Assembly: GCA_034437075.1 (NCBI GenBank)
Contig: DAOTVD010000394.1
Coordinates: forward strand, 1 to 29,885
From: DAOTVD01 sp034437075
GTDB taxonomy: Bacteria > Chloroflexota > Anaerolineae > Aggregatilineales > J027
Reading direction: 5' to 3'
Length of the DNA stretch: 29,885 bases
The notes beneath the pieces are model-generated. The model made no database searches. It was given only the letters and a program-made list of their open reading frames with translations, and was not told the origin of the DNA. The translations under genes were made by a program, and so were the position numbers. Each line of letters starts with the position of its first letter. The first letter of the stretch is position 1. Below are positions 22,504 through 29,885 of this stretch, one piece after another.

Positions 22504-23274
22504 ATGCCGATTCTGGATGCTTTTTCGCTAGCTGGCCGGGTCGCCATCGTCACCGGCGCGAGCCGGGGCCTGGGGCAAGCCATGGCCCTGGGTTTGGCGG
22601 AGGCGGGCGCCGACATCGCCGGGATCGACCGCACGCCCGATTGCCATAGCACTTGCGAACAGGTGCAAGCCCTGGGGCGGCGCTTTATGTCCATCAATTT
22701 CGACCTCAGCGCGGCCTCTGCCGAAACCCTCGCCGGGCTGGTGGGGGATGTCGTGGCCGAACTCGGTGGCCTACATATCCTGGTCAACAATGCCGGGATT
22801 ATCCGCCGTGCGCCAGCCCTGGACTATAGCGAAGCGGACTGGGACGCCGTGTTAGATGTCAATCTGCGCGCGCTGTTCTTTCTCTCTCAGGCGACCGCGC
22901 GGCACATGGCCGAACACGGCGGCGGCAAAATCATCCAGATCGCGAGTATGCTCTCATACCAGGGCGGCATTTTTGTGCCGTCCTACACCGCCGCAAAAAG
23001 CGCGGTGATGGGCCTCACCCGGGCGTTAGCCAACGAATGGGCACCCTTGGGGATTAACGTCAACGCGATTGCGCCGGGCTATATGGCCACGGACAATACC
23101 GCGCCCTTACGCGCAGATGCAGAGCGCAACGCCGCCATTCTGGCGCGCATCCCTGCTGGGCGTTGGGGCGACCCCGCCGACTTGCAAGGGACGGTCGTCT
23201 TTTTGGCCTCGCGAGCCAGCGACTATCTGCACGGCGCGACCATCCCCGTGGATGGTGCCTGGTTGGCACGTTAG
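22504..23274 (+). CDS. kduD: 2-dehydro-3-deoxy-D-gluconate 5-dehydrogenase
   Basis: A 256-residue short-chain dehydrogenase that reduces 2,5-diketo-3-deoxygluconate to 2-keto-3-deoxygluconate with NAD(P)H. TGASRGLG (17-24) binds the cofactor, NNAG is at 95-98 and the catalytic Ser148, Tyr161 and Lys165 are present. The segments IQIASMLSYQGGI, YTAAKSAVMGLTRALANEW, INVNAIAPGYMATDNT and the ending VDGAWLAR are characteristic of KduD within this large family. It starts 3 bases after the isomerase. Its stop overlaps the stop of the convergent regulator gene by 3 bases, with no terminator between them. Confidence 0.93.
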   Translation: MPILDAFSLAGRVAIVTGASRGLGQAMALGLAEAGADIAGIDRTPDCHSTCEQVQALGRRFMSINFDLSAASAETLAGLVGDVVAELGGLHILVNNAGIIRRAPALDYSEADWDAVLDVNLRALFFLSQATARHMAEHGGGKIIQIASMLSYQGGIFVPSYTAAKSAVMGLTRALANEWAPLGINVNAIAPGYMATDNTAPLRADAERNAAILARIPAGRWGDPADLQGTVVFLASRASDYLHGATIPVDGAWLAR

Positions 23275-24425
23275 GAGGGCGGAGCCGTGGACGCGCGTTT
23301 CATGAGGGTAGCCGCGAGCAAGTGCGTTTGGGCTGGTGCGATGCCACCCGCCAGGCGTTCGAGCAATAAGCTGGCGCTCTTGCGTCCGATTTCCGCGCCG
23401 GGTAGCGCAAAGGTCGTCAGGGGGACTTCGAAATGCTGAACCGTAATCAGATTATCCACCGACACCAGCGATACATCTCTCGGTACGCGCAAGCCGATTT
23501 CGCGCATGGCTTTATACACGCCCATAGCGACGACATCATTAAAGCAAAAGATGGCCGTCGGCGGCTGGGGATGATTTACCAGCACATCCAGCGCCAGGTG
23601 ATAGGCTGGGGTGGCCAGGTGTTCGCTTTGCGGATAATTGTGCGGGTGGCCTTGGTCTTCAAAGGGATATTCGGTCAGTTCCACAATGACGGGTTCCAGT
23701 CCGGCGTCGGACATCGCTTGCGCATAACCCGCGTAACGGTCTTCACCTGTGGCATAATCCAAAAAGCCAATGTGCCAGATGTGCTGGTGACCCAGGTCAA
23801 TGAGATGTTGCGCGGCCTGGTAGCCAATGCCGTAATTGTCGGCGGCGATACAGTCGATATTGCGATACCGGTCGATACGCCGCCCCAACATCACCACCGG
23901 GACATGCGCGGCGCGCAATTCGGCCATCATGTTATCCAGCATGGCCATATCGCCTCGGCGGGGCGGCGTCAGGGCCAGGGCGCGGATGTTTTGCGACAAG
24001 AAATCGCGTTCGATGCGTGCGAAGACTTCCGCCTGGTCGTTGTGCATACTCAGCACCACGCTAAAGCCCGCGTCTTGCAGATGCGCGCTGAAGGCGGCCA
24101 CCAATTGTGGATAAAAGAAATGGAAATTCGGCCTGGAAACGACCACGCCCACCACGCCGGAGTTATTCGCGGGGCGTTCCAGCACAAAGGTGCCGCTGCC
24201 CGGTTGGCTATGCAAAAAACCGTCCTGGATGAGCGCGCTAATCGCTTGGCGGACGGTCGAGCGACTGACGCCCAATTCATCTTGCAGTACGCGCTCGCTG
24301 GGCAGTTTCTCGCCAGGCGGCAGGCTAGCATCCGAGATTTGGGCTTGCAGGCCATTCCGCAGACGCACATGCAAAGGCTGGGGTGTGTTGGCGACCATCG
24401 CCGCACGAAGTCGGTCGAAATCCAC
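23271..24425 (-). CDS. GntR-LacI (AraR-type) sugar-responsive repressor
   Basis: A 384-residue regulator joining a GntR winged helix (about 15-82: LPPGEKLPSERVLQDELGVSRSTVRQAI) to a LacI-type periplasmic-binding-like sensor domain (about 89-380: VVGVVVSRPNFHFFYPQL, FCFNDVVAMGVYKAM). This is the layout of Bacillus AraR, which binds GTACGTAC palindromes and is released by its sugar. The start is GTG with GGAG seven bases upstream. It lies between the uronate catabolic operon and the transporter, and operator-like sites occur on both sides. The inducer is probably a uronic acid derivative (inference). Confidence 0.9.
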   Translation of the reverse strand: MDFDRLRAAMVANTPQPLHVRLRNGLQAQISDASLPPGEKLPSERVLQDELGVSRSTVRQAISALIQDGFLHSQPGSGTFVLERPANNSGVVGVVVSRPNFHFFYPQLVAAFSAHLQDAGFSVVLSMHNDQAEVFARIERDFLSQNIRALALTPPRRGDMAMLDNMMAELRAAHVPVVMLGRRIDRYRNIDCIAADNYGIGYQAAQHLIDLGHQHIWHIGFLDYATGEDRYAGYAQAMSDAGLEPVIVELTEYPFEDQGHPHNYPQSEHLATPAYHLALDVLVNHPQPPTAIFCFNDVVAMGVYKAMREIGLRVPRDVSLVSVDNLITVQHFEVPLTTFALPGAEIGRKSASLLLERLAGGIAPAQTHLLAATLMKRASTAPPS

Positions 24426-24488
24426 AAGGATGCTCCATTTCAGGCATTAAGCCACAGCGAAATCATTAAATTACCCATAACCGGACAT

Positions 24489-24504
24489 ACCAGTCCGTAC
24501 CAAT
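24489..24504. promoter_or_regulatory. Second operator-like site, regulator/ABC intergenic
   Basis: ACCAGTCCGTACCAAT; its reverse complement ATTGGTACGGACTGGT matches the 20483 palindrome at 12 of 16 positions and keeps one perfect half-site TGGTACG. It lies 64 bases upstream of the regulator start and 139 bases upstream of the binding-protein start, suited to autoregulation and transporter control. Confidence 0.55.
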
Positions 24505-24566
24505 CCTATCCCGCTTATTCTCCCTCGTCAATTAACAAACGATTTCAAAACGCTACAAAGGAGGTG

Positions 24567-24638
24567 ATGCGCCTGGCCCCATCGATGAACGTTCGAGCCC
24601 ATAAACTATCGTCCAAGATTGCACTATTAGGAGCATAA
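24567..24638 (+). CDS. Possible 23-aa leader peptide of the ABC operon
   Basis: The DNA AAAGGAGGTGAT (24557-24568) is an exact complement of the 16S rRNA 3' end and runs directly into an ATG. That ATG opens 23 codons (MRLAPSMNVRAHKLSSKIAL...) ending in TAA four bases before the binding-protein ATG. The downstream gene's own AGGAG lies inside this small frame. The spacing from Shine-Dalgarno to ATG is very short, so the stretch could instead be a ribosome standby site. A second in-frame ATG (24585) is another possible start. Confidence 0.35.
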   Translation: MRLAPSMNVRAHKLSSKIALLGA

Positions 24639-24642
24639 ACAC

Positions 24643-26076
24643 ATGTCGAAACTACGCATTTTTCTAATGATCGCGCTACTCGTGGCTCTGGTCGCTGGTG
24701 CTTTTGGCACCGTCACGGCCCAAGATGACGAAGAAGTTACCCTGCGCCTGATGAACTGGTCTGGCGAACAAGCCGACTTTTACGAAGAAGTCGCCGCTGC
24801 CTTTAACGAAGAATACCCCAACATCACGCTAGAGGTTGAAATCCTGGGCCAGGCGGAATACCGCGAGGCCATGCCGCTGTTGTTCCAACAGAACGAAGCG
24901 CCGGATATTTTCTTCTGGATTAGCCAATCCAACCGCGTGCTGACCGCCGCCGAACTGCGTGACCTAGGCTGGCTGAGCCCCATCCAAGGCGCGGACGAGG
25001 ACTGGCAAGCACGCTGGCCAGAAGGCTCGTTTGTGGAGGGCGTCAACGTCTTTGATGGTGAAGTTTTCTCCTTCCCATTCAACGACAACAAAATCTGGGG
25101 CCCCGGCTATATGTTCTATAACGAAGCCCTTTTCGAGGCCGCCGGTATAGAATCCCCGCCCGCGACCTGGAGCGAACTGCGCGACACCTGCGCGCAAATC
25201 GTCGAGAACACGGGCACCTTCTGCATGGCGGTGCCGTTGCAGGGCAACCAATTCCAGCGCACTTGGTACCCCCTCGCCGGTGTATCCATGACCGACCAAT
25301 TTTTTGACTACCAGACCGGGACGTTCGCCATTGACGACCCGCGCCTCATCGACACCTTCAATTTCGTGCAGGAACTCTACAACGAAGACTACTTCGTGCC
25401 AGGTGTAGAAGACCAAACCTTCATGCGTCAAGCCTTCGGCAATGGCCTAGCCGCCATTTACTTCGACGGTGCTTGGATCCCCAGCGTGCTGCCCAATATG
25501 GGCTTCGAAGACATGGCCCTGGGTGTTGCCGCGCCGCCCGTGCCCGATGGTGGCGCGACGGGTGCATTGGCGCAGACCCTCAGCGAAAACAAATACTTCA
25601 TCAGCAGCCAAACCGAGCACCCCGAAGAAGCCGCGCTGTTCATCGAATGGATGACCCGCCCGGATGGGTTCTTCGCCCAGAACTACCTGGATAACAGCTT
25701 CGGGACGCTGGCCTATACCGACAACGCGCAATATATCGGTAACGAAGTCTTTGCCGAATTGGCCGAAGAAATCGGCGGCGAATTCCGCGTGCTGTATCCC
25801 GAGCCGGTGATCGCCTGCCCAGATGTTGCGCAGTCCGAAGCTTTCCGCAACGCTAACCAGATCCGCCCCAACTGGGAATTCGAAGAGATGGTCGAAGCGT
25901 TAGTCGGTGGCGATGACTTCGCCCCGGTTGCCGCTGAAATCGCCGCCGAAAAAGACTCGGTCTTCCAGGAGACCATCGAAGCCGAAGCCGAAGCGGGCCT
26001 GAATATCTCCATGGACTGCTTCACCTTCCCCGATTTCGAATATCAGGGCGACTATATGACCGAACCGCTTGAATAA
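24643..26076 (+). CDS. ABC sugar-binding protein, family 1
   Basis: A 477-residue extracellular solute-binding protein of the SBP_bac_1 type that delivers sugars or oligosaccharides to the permeases encoded next. Residues 1-26 are a signal peptide (KLR, hydrophobic core, TVTA-Q) with no lipobox Cys. The mature protein opens with VTLRLMNWSGEQADFYEEVAAAFNEEYPNI, the family hallmark. Hinge segments follow and a long acidic C-terminal tail ends the chain. AGGAG is 8 bases upstream. The locus points to uronic-acid oligosaccharides as ligand, which is inference. The ATPase subunit is not in the window and may be a shared MsmK-type protein. Confidence 0.9.
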   Translation: MSKLRIFLMIALLVALVAGAFGTVTAQDDEEVTLRLMNWSGEQADFYEEVAAAFNEEYPNITLEVEILGQAEYREAMPLLFQQNEAPDIFFWISQSNRVLTAAELRDLGWLSPIQGADEDWQARWPEGSFVEGVNVFDGEVFSFPFNDNKIWGPGYMFYNEALFEAAGIESPPATWSELRDTCAQIVENTGTFCMAVPLQGNQFQRTWYPLAGVSMTDQFFDYQTGTFAIDDPRLIDTFNFVQELYNEDYFVPGVEDQTFMRQAFGNGLAAIYFDGAWIPSVLPNMGFEDMALGVAAPPVPDGGATGALAQTLSENKYFISSQTEHPEEAALFIEWMTRPDGFFAQNYLDNSFGTLAYTDNAQYIGNEVFAELAEEIGGEFRVLYPEPVIACPDVAQSEAFRNANQIRPNWEFEEMVEALVGGDDFAPVAAEIAAEKDSVFQETIEAEAEAGLNISMDCFTFPDFEYQGDYMTEPLE

Positions 26077-26095
26077 GCGTCCCTGAATTCATCCC

Positions 26096-26129
26096 GCGTG
26101 GGGGGCCTAGCTCCCCACGCATTTTGTTG
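26096..26129 (+). terminator. Hairpin between binding protein and permease
   Basis: GCGTGGGG...CCCCACGC forms a stem of up to 10 bp with one G-T pair and a 5-base loop, followed by ATTTTGTTGT. It lies 19 bases after the binding-protein stop. In such operons a leaky hairpin here stabilises or truncates messages so that the binding protein is made in excess; that role is inferred. Confidence 0.65.
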
Positions 26130-26155
26130 TACGGTTCACTAATGAGGAAGCCAGC

Positions 26156-27130
26156 ATGGCACAAATAGGACAAGCCGCCGCGGTCAAACAAGCCAGGCGC
26201 ATCCGGCAAAAGCAGAAAAAGAGCGGGTTCAACAAAACACCTTATTTTTGGGTCTATCTATTTATTACGCCGTTTTTGGTGTTGTACACCGGCTTTACAT
26301 TGTGGCCCCTGGCCGCAACAGCATACTATTCCTTGTTTGAGTGGAATGGCATCGGCCCGCTGACCGATTTTGTCGGGCTAGATAACTATGCCACGATCGC
26401 TAGCGACCCGGTATTTTGGGAGTCCTTTCGCAATACGGTCATTTTTGCCACGCTCAACACCGCCATTAAACTGCCGTTGTCGTTGTTTATGGCCATTTGG
26501 CTCACCCGGCGCTGGCTGACCTTTAAGCGGCTGTGGCGGACGGTCTTTTTCTCGCCGATGGTCATCCCGGTGGCGCTGGCGGGCTTGGTGTTCACCTTTT
26601 TGCTGAATCCAGCCACGGGCGCGGTAAACGACGCGCTCCAACAAGCGGGCCTGCGCGAGCGACCTATCGACTTTTTGGGCAAAAATCCCTGGCCCATGAT
26701 TAGCCTGATTTTTGTCTCTGTGTGGCAGATTTTTGGTCAATATATGGTCTATTGGATGGCGGCCCTGACCAACGTACCCGAAGAACTCTACGAAGCCGCC
26801 GAACTGGACGGCGCGGGCGAATACGCTAAGCTGATGTACATCACGCTGCCCATCATCCGCCCCATTGCCGTGATTATCCTCTTCCTGGCTTTTGTGAACG
26901 CGCTGAAGGTCTTCGGCCTGGTCGTGACATTAACCGGCGGCGGCCCAGGTAACGATACTTTCGTCGTCTCGTATTTCATCTACACGCGCGCGTTTATCGA
27001 ATTCCCCTTCCGGTATGGCTATGCCTCGGCCTCGGCGCTCTTGTTCGGCGTCACCGTGTTGGCCGCCGTGACCTTGCAAGGCTATTTCGTCACCCGTGCG
27101 CAAAATCGCCGCCGCGAGTTTGGAGTTTAA
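26156..27130 (+). CDS. ABC sugar permease, MalF/UgpA type
   Basis: A 324-residue inner-membrane permease with six predicted helices. The basic cytoplasmic N-terminus (KQARRIRQKQKK) precedes the first helix at about 31-53. The EAA loop that docks the ATPase is at about 209-236 (EELYEAAELDGAGEYAKLMY). It pairs with the MalG-type protein encoded 3 bases downstream. AGGAAG lies about 6 bases before the ATG. Confidence 0.94.
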   Translation: MAQIGQAAAVKQARRIRQKQKKSGFNKTPYFWVYLFITPFLVLYTGFTLWPLAATAYYSLFEWNGIGPLTDFVGLDNYATIASDPVFWESFRNTVIFATLNTAIKLPLSLFMAIWLTRRWLTFKRLWRTVFFSPMVIPVALAGLVFTFLLNPATGAVNDALQQAGLRERPIDFLGKNPWPMISLIFVSVWQIFGQYMVYWMAALTNVPEELYEAAELDGAGEYAKLMYITLPIIRPIAVIILFLAFVNALKVFGLVVTLTGGGPGNDTFVVSYFIYTRAFIEFPFRYGYASASALLFGVTVLAAVTLQGYFVTRAQNRRREFGV

Positions 27131-27133
27131 CCC

Positions 27134-28006
27134 ATGCGCTATACATTCACGCTATTTGGTTTTACGTTCAGCTTTCGCTTCACGCGCTTCACGCAATTCA
27201 ACCTGCTCTCGTTGTTGTTGCTGTTGTTCTTGTCGCTCATCTGGATTTATCCCTTCTTTTGGGTCATTGGTTCGGCCTTCAAGACCCAGCCAGAAATGTT
27301 CCTGGCGGGGGTCGAATTCTGGCCGGAAGAATTGCTGTGGGAGAACTTCGAGCGTGCCTGGGTAGAAGCGAATTTTGATACCTATTTCATCAATACGGTT
27401 ATCTATTCCGTTTCCGCGACGGTGATCGCGGTCGTCTTGTCGTCAACAACGGGCTATGTGCTGGCCCGCTATGAATTTCCTGGCAAGCGGATTTTGTTCC
27501 GCGTGTTGCTGGCCACGCTGTTTATCCCCATTGCGACGATCATCATCCCGCAGTTTAACCTGGTGCGCGAGCTTGGCTTGCTCAATAGCCGCCTGGGGGT
27601 GATTTTGGCGTTGGCGGGCGGTGGCGGTGCGCTCTATGTGCTCTTGTTCAAAGGCTATTTCGAGAGCATCCCAGAAGAACTGTTCGACTCCGCCAAGATC
27701 GACGGCGCGGGTTTCTTGCAGACTTTTTGGTTGGTGGTGCCCCTGGCCCGGCCCATCATCGCCACAGTGGTGATCTTCCAGTTTTTGCAGACCTGGAACG
27801 AGTTCAACATTCCGCTGGTGTTCACGCTGGCCAATCCTGAGCTACGCAATTTGGCGGTGGGCATGTACGCCTTCCAGGGTGAACATACATTTGACTGGCC
27901 GGGCTTCGCCGCCGGGACGGTCATATCCGTGGTGCCCGTGTTGCTCGTGTTCTTTATCTTCCAGGGCTATTTCGTGCGAGGTTTGCAGGGCGCGGTCAAA
28001 GGCTGA
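27134..28006 (+). CDS. ABC sugar permease, MalG/UgpE type
   Basis: A 290-residue permease with six predicted helices, the first at about 24-46, and an EAA loop at about 181-207 (EELFDSAKIDGAGFLQTFW). It starts 3 bases after the MalF-type gene, and its TGA overlaps the ATG of the glycosidase by one base. It forms the membrane pore together with the preceding subunit. Confidence 0.94.
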   Translation: MRYTFTLFGFTFSFRFTRFTQFNLLSLLLLLFLSLIWIYPFFWVIGSAFKTQPEMFLAGVEFWPEELLWENFERAWVEANFDTYFINTVIYSVSATVIAVVLSSTTGYVLARYEFPGKRILFRVLLATLFIPIATIIIPQFNLVRELGLLNSRLGVILALAGGGGALYVLLFKGYFESIPEELFDSAKIDGAGFLQTFWLVVPLARPIIATVVIFQFLQTWNEFNIPLVFTLANPELRNLAVGMYAFQGEHTFDWPGFAAGTVISVVPVLLVFFIFQGYFVRGLQGAVKG

Positions 28007-29885
28007 TGATCCACACAAGCCGCGAAGCATGCAACGCAGGCTGGCGTTTCCAGTTCGGCGATGAGCCGGGCGAGGCCGTGATGCTGCCGCATACCTGGAA
28101 TGCGCTAGACACGATGCACCCCGACCCAGATCGGCATTATCGGCGCGGCGTGGGGGTCTATACGCGGACGATCCCCGCGCCGGGGTCTGGCCAACGCTTA
28201 TGGCTGGAAATTGAAGCCGCCGCCCAAAAGGCGCGCGTTTTCCTGAATGATGCGCTGATTAGTGAGCATTTGGGCGGATATATTCCGTTCATTGTGGAAC
28301 TCACCCCCTATGGCCTCGCGCCGGATGAAGCGTTAACTCTGCGCATCGAAACTGATAATCGGCCCGATCCCCATCTTATCCCCTCGGATATGTCCGACTT
28401 CTTTCTATATGGCGGGCTAACGCGCAACGTCTGGTTATACACCACCGGCCCCGTACACATCGAGCGCTTACACGTCACGCCCCATATGGATGGCCGCGTG
28501 ATCGTGCAAGGCGAGATCGACGGGGCGACAAATGGCCCGCTACATGTGCATATCACCGCGCCGGATGGTGCCACCGTGCTCCATGAACAAATCAGCGTGC
28601 CGGAGCAAACCTTTACCCTAGAGGTTAAGCTTCCTGTGCGCGTCTGGTCGCCGGATGACCCCGCGCTGTATCATCTGACGGCGCGGTTGGGGGATTCTGA
28701 CGCTGTGCGTGCCGATTTCGGCTTTCGGGAGTTCGCTTTTCCGCCGGGCGGGCCGTTTTATCTGAATGGCCAGCGATTGTTGCTGCGTGGCACCCATCGC
28801 CATGAGGATTGGGCGGGCTATGGCGCGGCGGTGCCGGATGACCTCAGCCGCCAGGAGCTTGAGCAAATCAAGGCCGCCGGGTTTAACTTCGTGCGCTTGG
28901 GGCACTATCCCCAGGCCCCGGCGGTGTTGCGCACTTGTGACGAACTCGGCTTGCTGGTCTGGCTGGAACTGCCCTGGTGTCGAGGCGGCATCGGCGGCGA
29001 CGACTTCCAGCAGACGACGCGCGCCATGCTACGCGCGATGATCGAGGTATACTATAACCATCCGAGCATTATCATGTGGGGCCTGGGCAACGAACTCGAT
29101 TGGGAAAGCGAGCACCCCGGCTCTAGCGATGAAAAAGTGGCCCTATTTTTGCAAGAATTACACGACCTGGCGCATACGCTTGACCCCGCGCGGCTGACGG
29201 CCCTACGCCGCTTCGAGCCTGGCGCGGCGATTGTGGATGTCTATTCCCCGTCGATCTGGTCGGGTTGGTATCGGGGGCGCTACGAAGATTACGAAACCGC
29301 CCTTAACGATGCGTTGACGCGCTACCCGAATTTTTTCCACGCTGAATGGGGCGGTGATAGCCATGTCGGGCGGCATAATAGCGGGCCGCATTTGCGCGCC
29401 GCATTAGAAGTCACGTCCGACCATGGCGAGGTGCCCGGCCTAGCGACCTCCGCCGAGGGGTTTGCGCGGGCCAGCCGCGATAGCGATTGGAGCGAAAGCT
29501 ATATGCTGGATGTCATGGAGTGGCATTTGCAAATCCAGAACCGTATGCCGAATCTCAGTGGCTCGGCGCAGTGGGTTTTCTTCGACTTCGGCACGCCACT
29601 TCGGCCAGAGAACCCTATACCCTAGGTCAATCAGAAAGGGCTGGTGGACCGCGCCGGACGCCCCAAAGATGTCTATTATCTGTTCCAGAGCTACCAGACG
29701 ACCGCGCCCCTAGTCTATATCGCGTCGGAAAGCTGGCCCATCCGCGTTGGTGAAGCCGGGCAGCCGCAGCGCGTGCGCGTCTATTCCAACTGTCCGCGCG
29801 TGGCGCTCTACCTTAACGGGGCCGACCAGGGCACCCTAACGCGCGACCCGTCCGCGTTTCCGGCTGCGGGTTTGGTGTGGCAGGT
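28006..29885 (+). pseudogene. GH2 glycoside hydrolase with in-frame amber codon
   Basis: A glycoside hydrolase family 2 enzyme in the ABC operon. Residues about 5-150 form the sugar-binding jelly roll, about 150-240 an immunoglobulin-like domain and from 245 the catalytic barrel. Acid/base Glu363 stands in GLGNELDWE and the nucleophile is probably Glu447 in HAEWGGD. After 539 codons a TAG (29623-29625) interrupts the frame. The same frame then stays open to the window edge and reads as a normal GH2 continuation (VNQKGLVDRAGRPKDVYYLF..., then a beta domain with VALYLNG). The TAG replaces a position where a Tyr codon fits. Beta-glucuronidase or beta-galactosidase activity is plausible, but the substrate is unknown. 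The right end is cut by the window. Confidence 0.85.

Noticed and set aside
23433..24638. 401-codon open frame on the + strand opposite the GntR-LacI gene
   Set aside because: It mirrors a clear regulator gene. Its translation is His/Gln/Arg-rich without domains, and only its last 23 codons have a ribosome site of their own.
29623..29625. TAG reassigned to an amino acid
   Set aside because: Other genes here end properly in TAG (kduD), and no other in-frame TAG is needed to explain a gene, so a mutation or an error is simpler.

Overview
The window looks like a chromosome segment of a free-living, GC-moderate bacterium, most likely a Chloroflexota (Anaerolineae-like) heterotroph. That placement is an inference from the mix of FHA-domain proteins, family-1 sugar ABC transporters, a GntR/LacI sugar regulator and swarms of short GC-rich palindromic repeats; there is no rRNA or marker gene to prove it.

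Layout: (1) 1-3182: a 175-bp MITE-like repeat, a tRNA-Val with its own promoter and terminator, a GNAT acetyltransferase and a Zn/Cd P-type ATPase read leftward. (2) 3757-5601: four small genes (unknown, CsbD-like, DUF3892-like, unknown) facing a cold-shock gene whose leader can hide its own ribosome binding site. (3) 6090-9223: a uronate isomerase, a cluster of repeat elements, and a membrane-anchored family-2 glycosyltransferase whose stop codon lies in a repeat end. (4) 9556-13908: a TauE/SafE transporter, a fragment of a short-chain dehydrogenase, then a leftward set: YkgJ-type cysteine-cluster protein, Ca/Na antiporter, OmpR-type regulator and histidine kinase. (5) 14739-18363: a tightly packed operon encoding an FHA-zinc-ribbon protein, an FHA-flavoprotein fusion and a four-helix membrane protein, followed by the wreck of a Ser/Thr kinase split by a MITE and an antisense GAF-like remnant. 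(6) 18431-20032: a large secreted beta-rich protein. (7) 20522-29885: a uronic-acid oligosaccharide utilisation locus.

In region 7, unsaturated glucuronyl hydrolase (GH88), an IolB/KduI-family isomerase and KduD would release and convert 4-deoxy-5-keto-uronate towards 2-keto-3-deoxygluconate. A divergent GntR-LacI (AraR-type) repressor, an ABC importer (binding protein and two permeases) and a GH2 glycosidase complete the locus. A perfect palindrome (core GGTACGTACC) sits on the promoter of the hydrolase operon, and a 12-of-16 match lies in the regulator/transporter intergenic region, so one regulator probably controls both arms. The GH2 gene carries an in-frame amber codon. The uronate isomerase in region 3 may belong to the same physiology.

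Two families of short non-coding elements shape the whole window: family A (175 bp, ends GGCTTTTCCA, 3-bp TTA/TAA duplications, four intact copies more than about 97% alike by eye) and family B (about 170 bp, end TAACTGCTCAG), plus hybrids of both.
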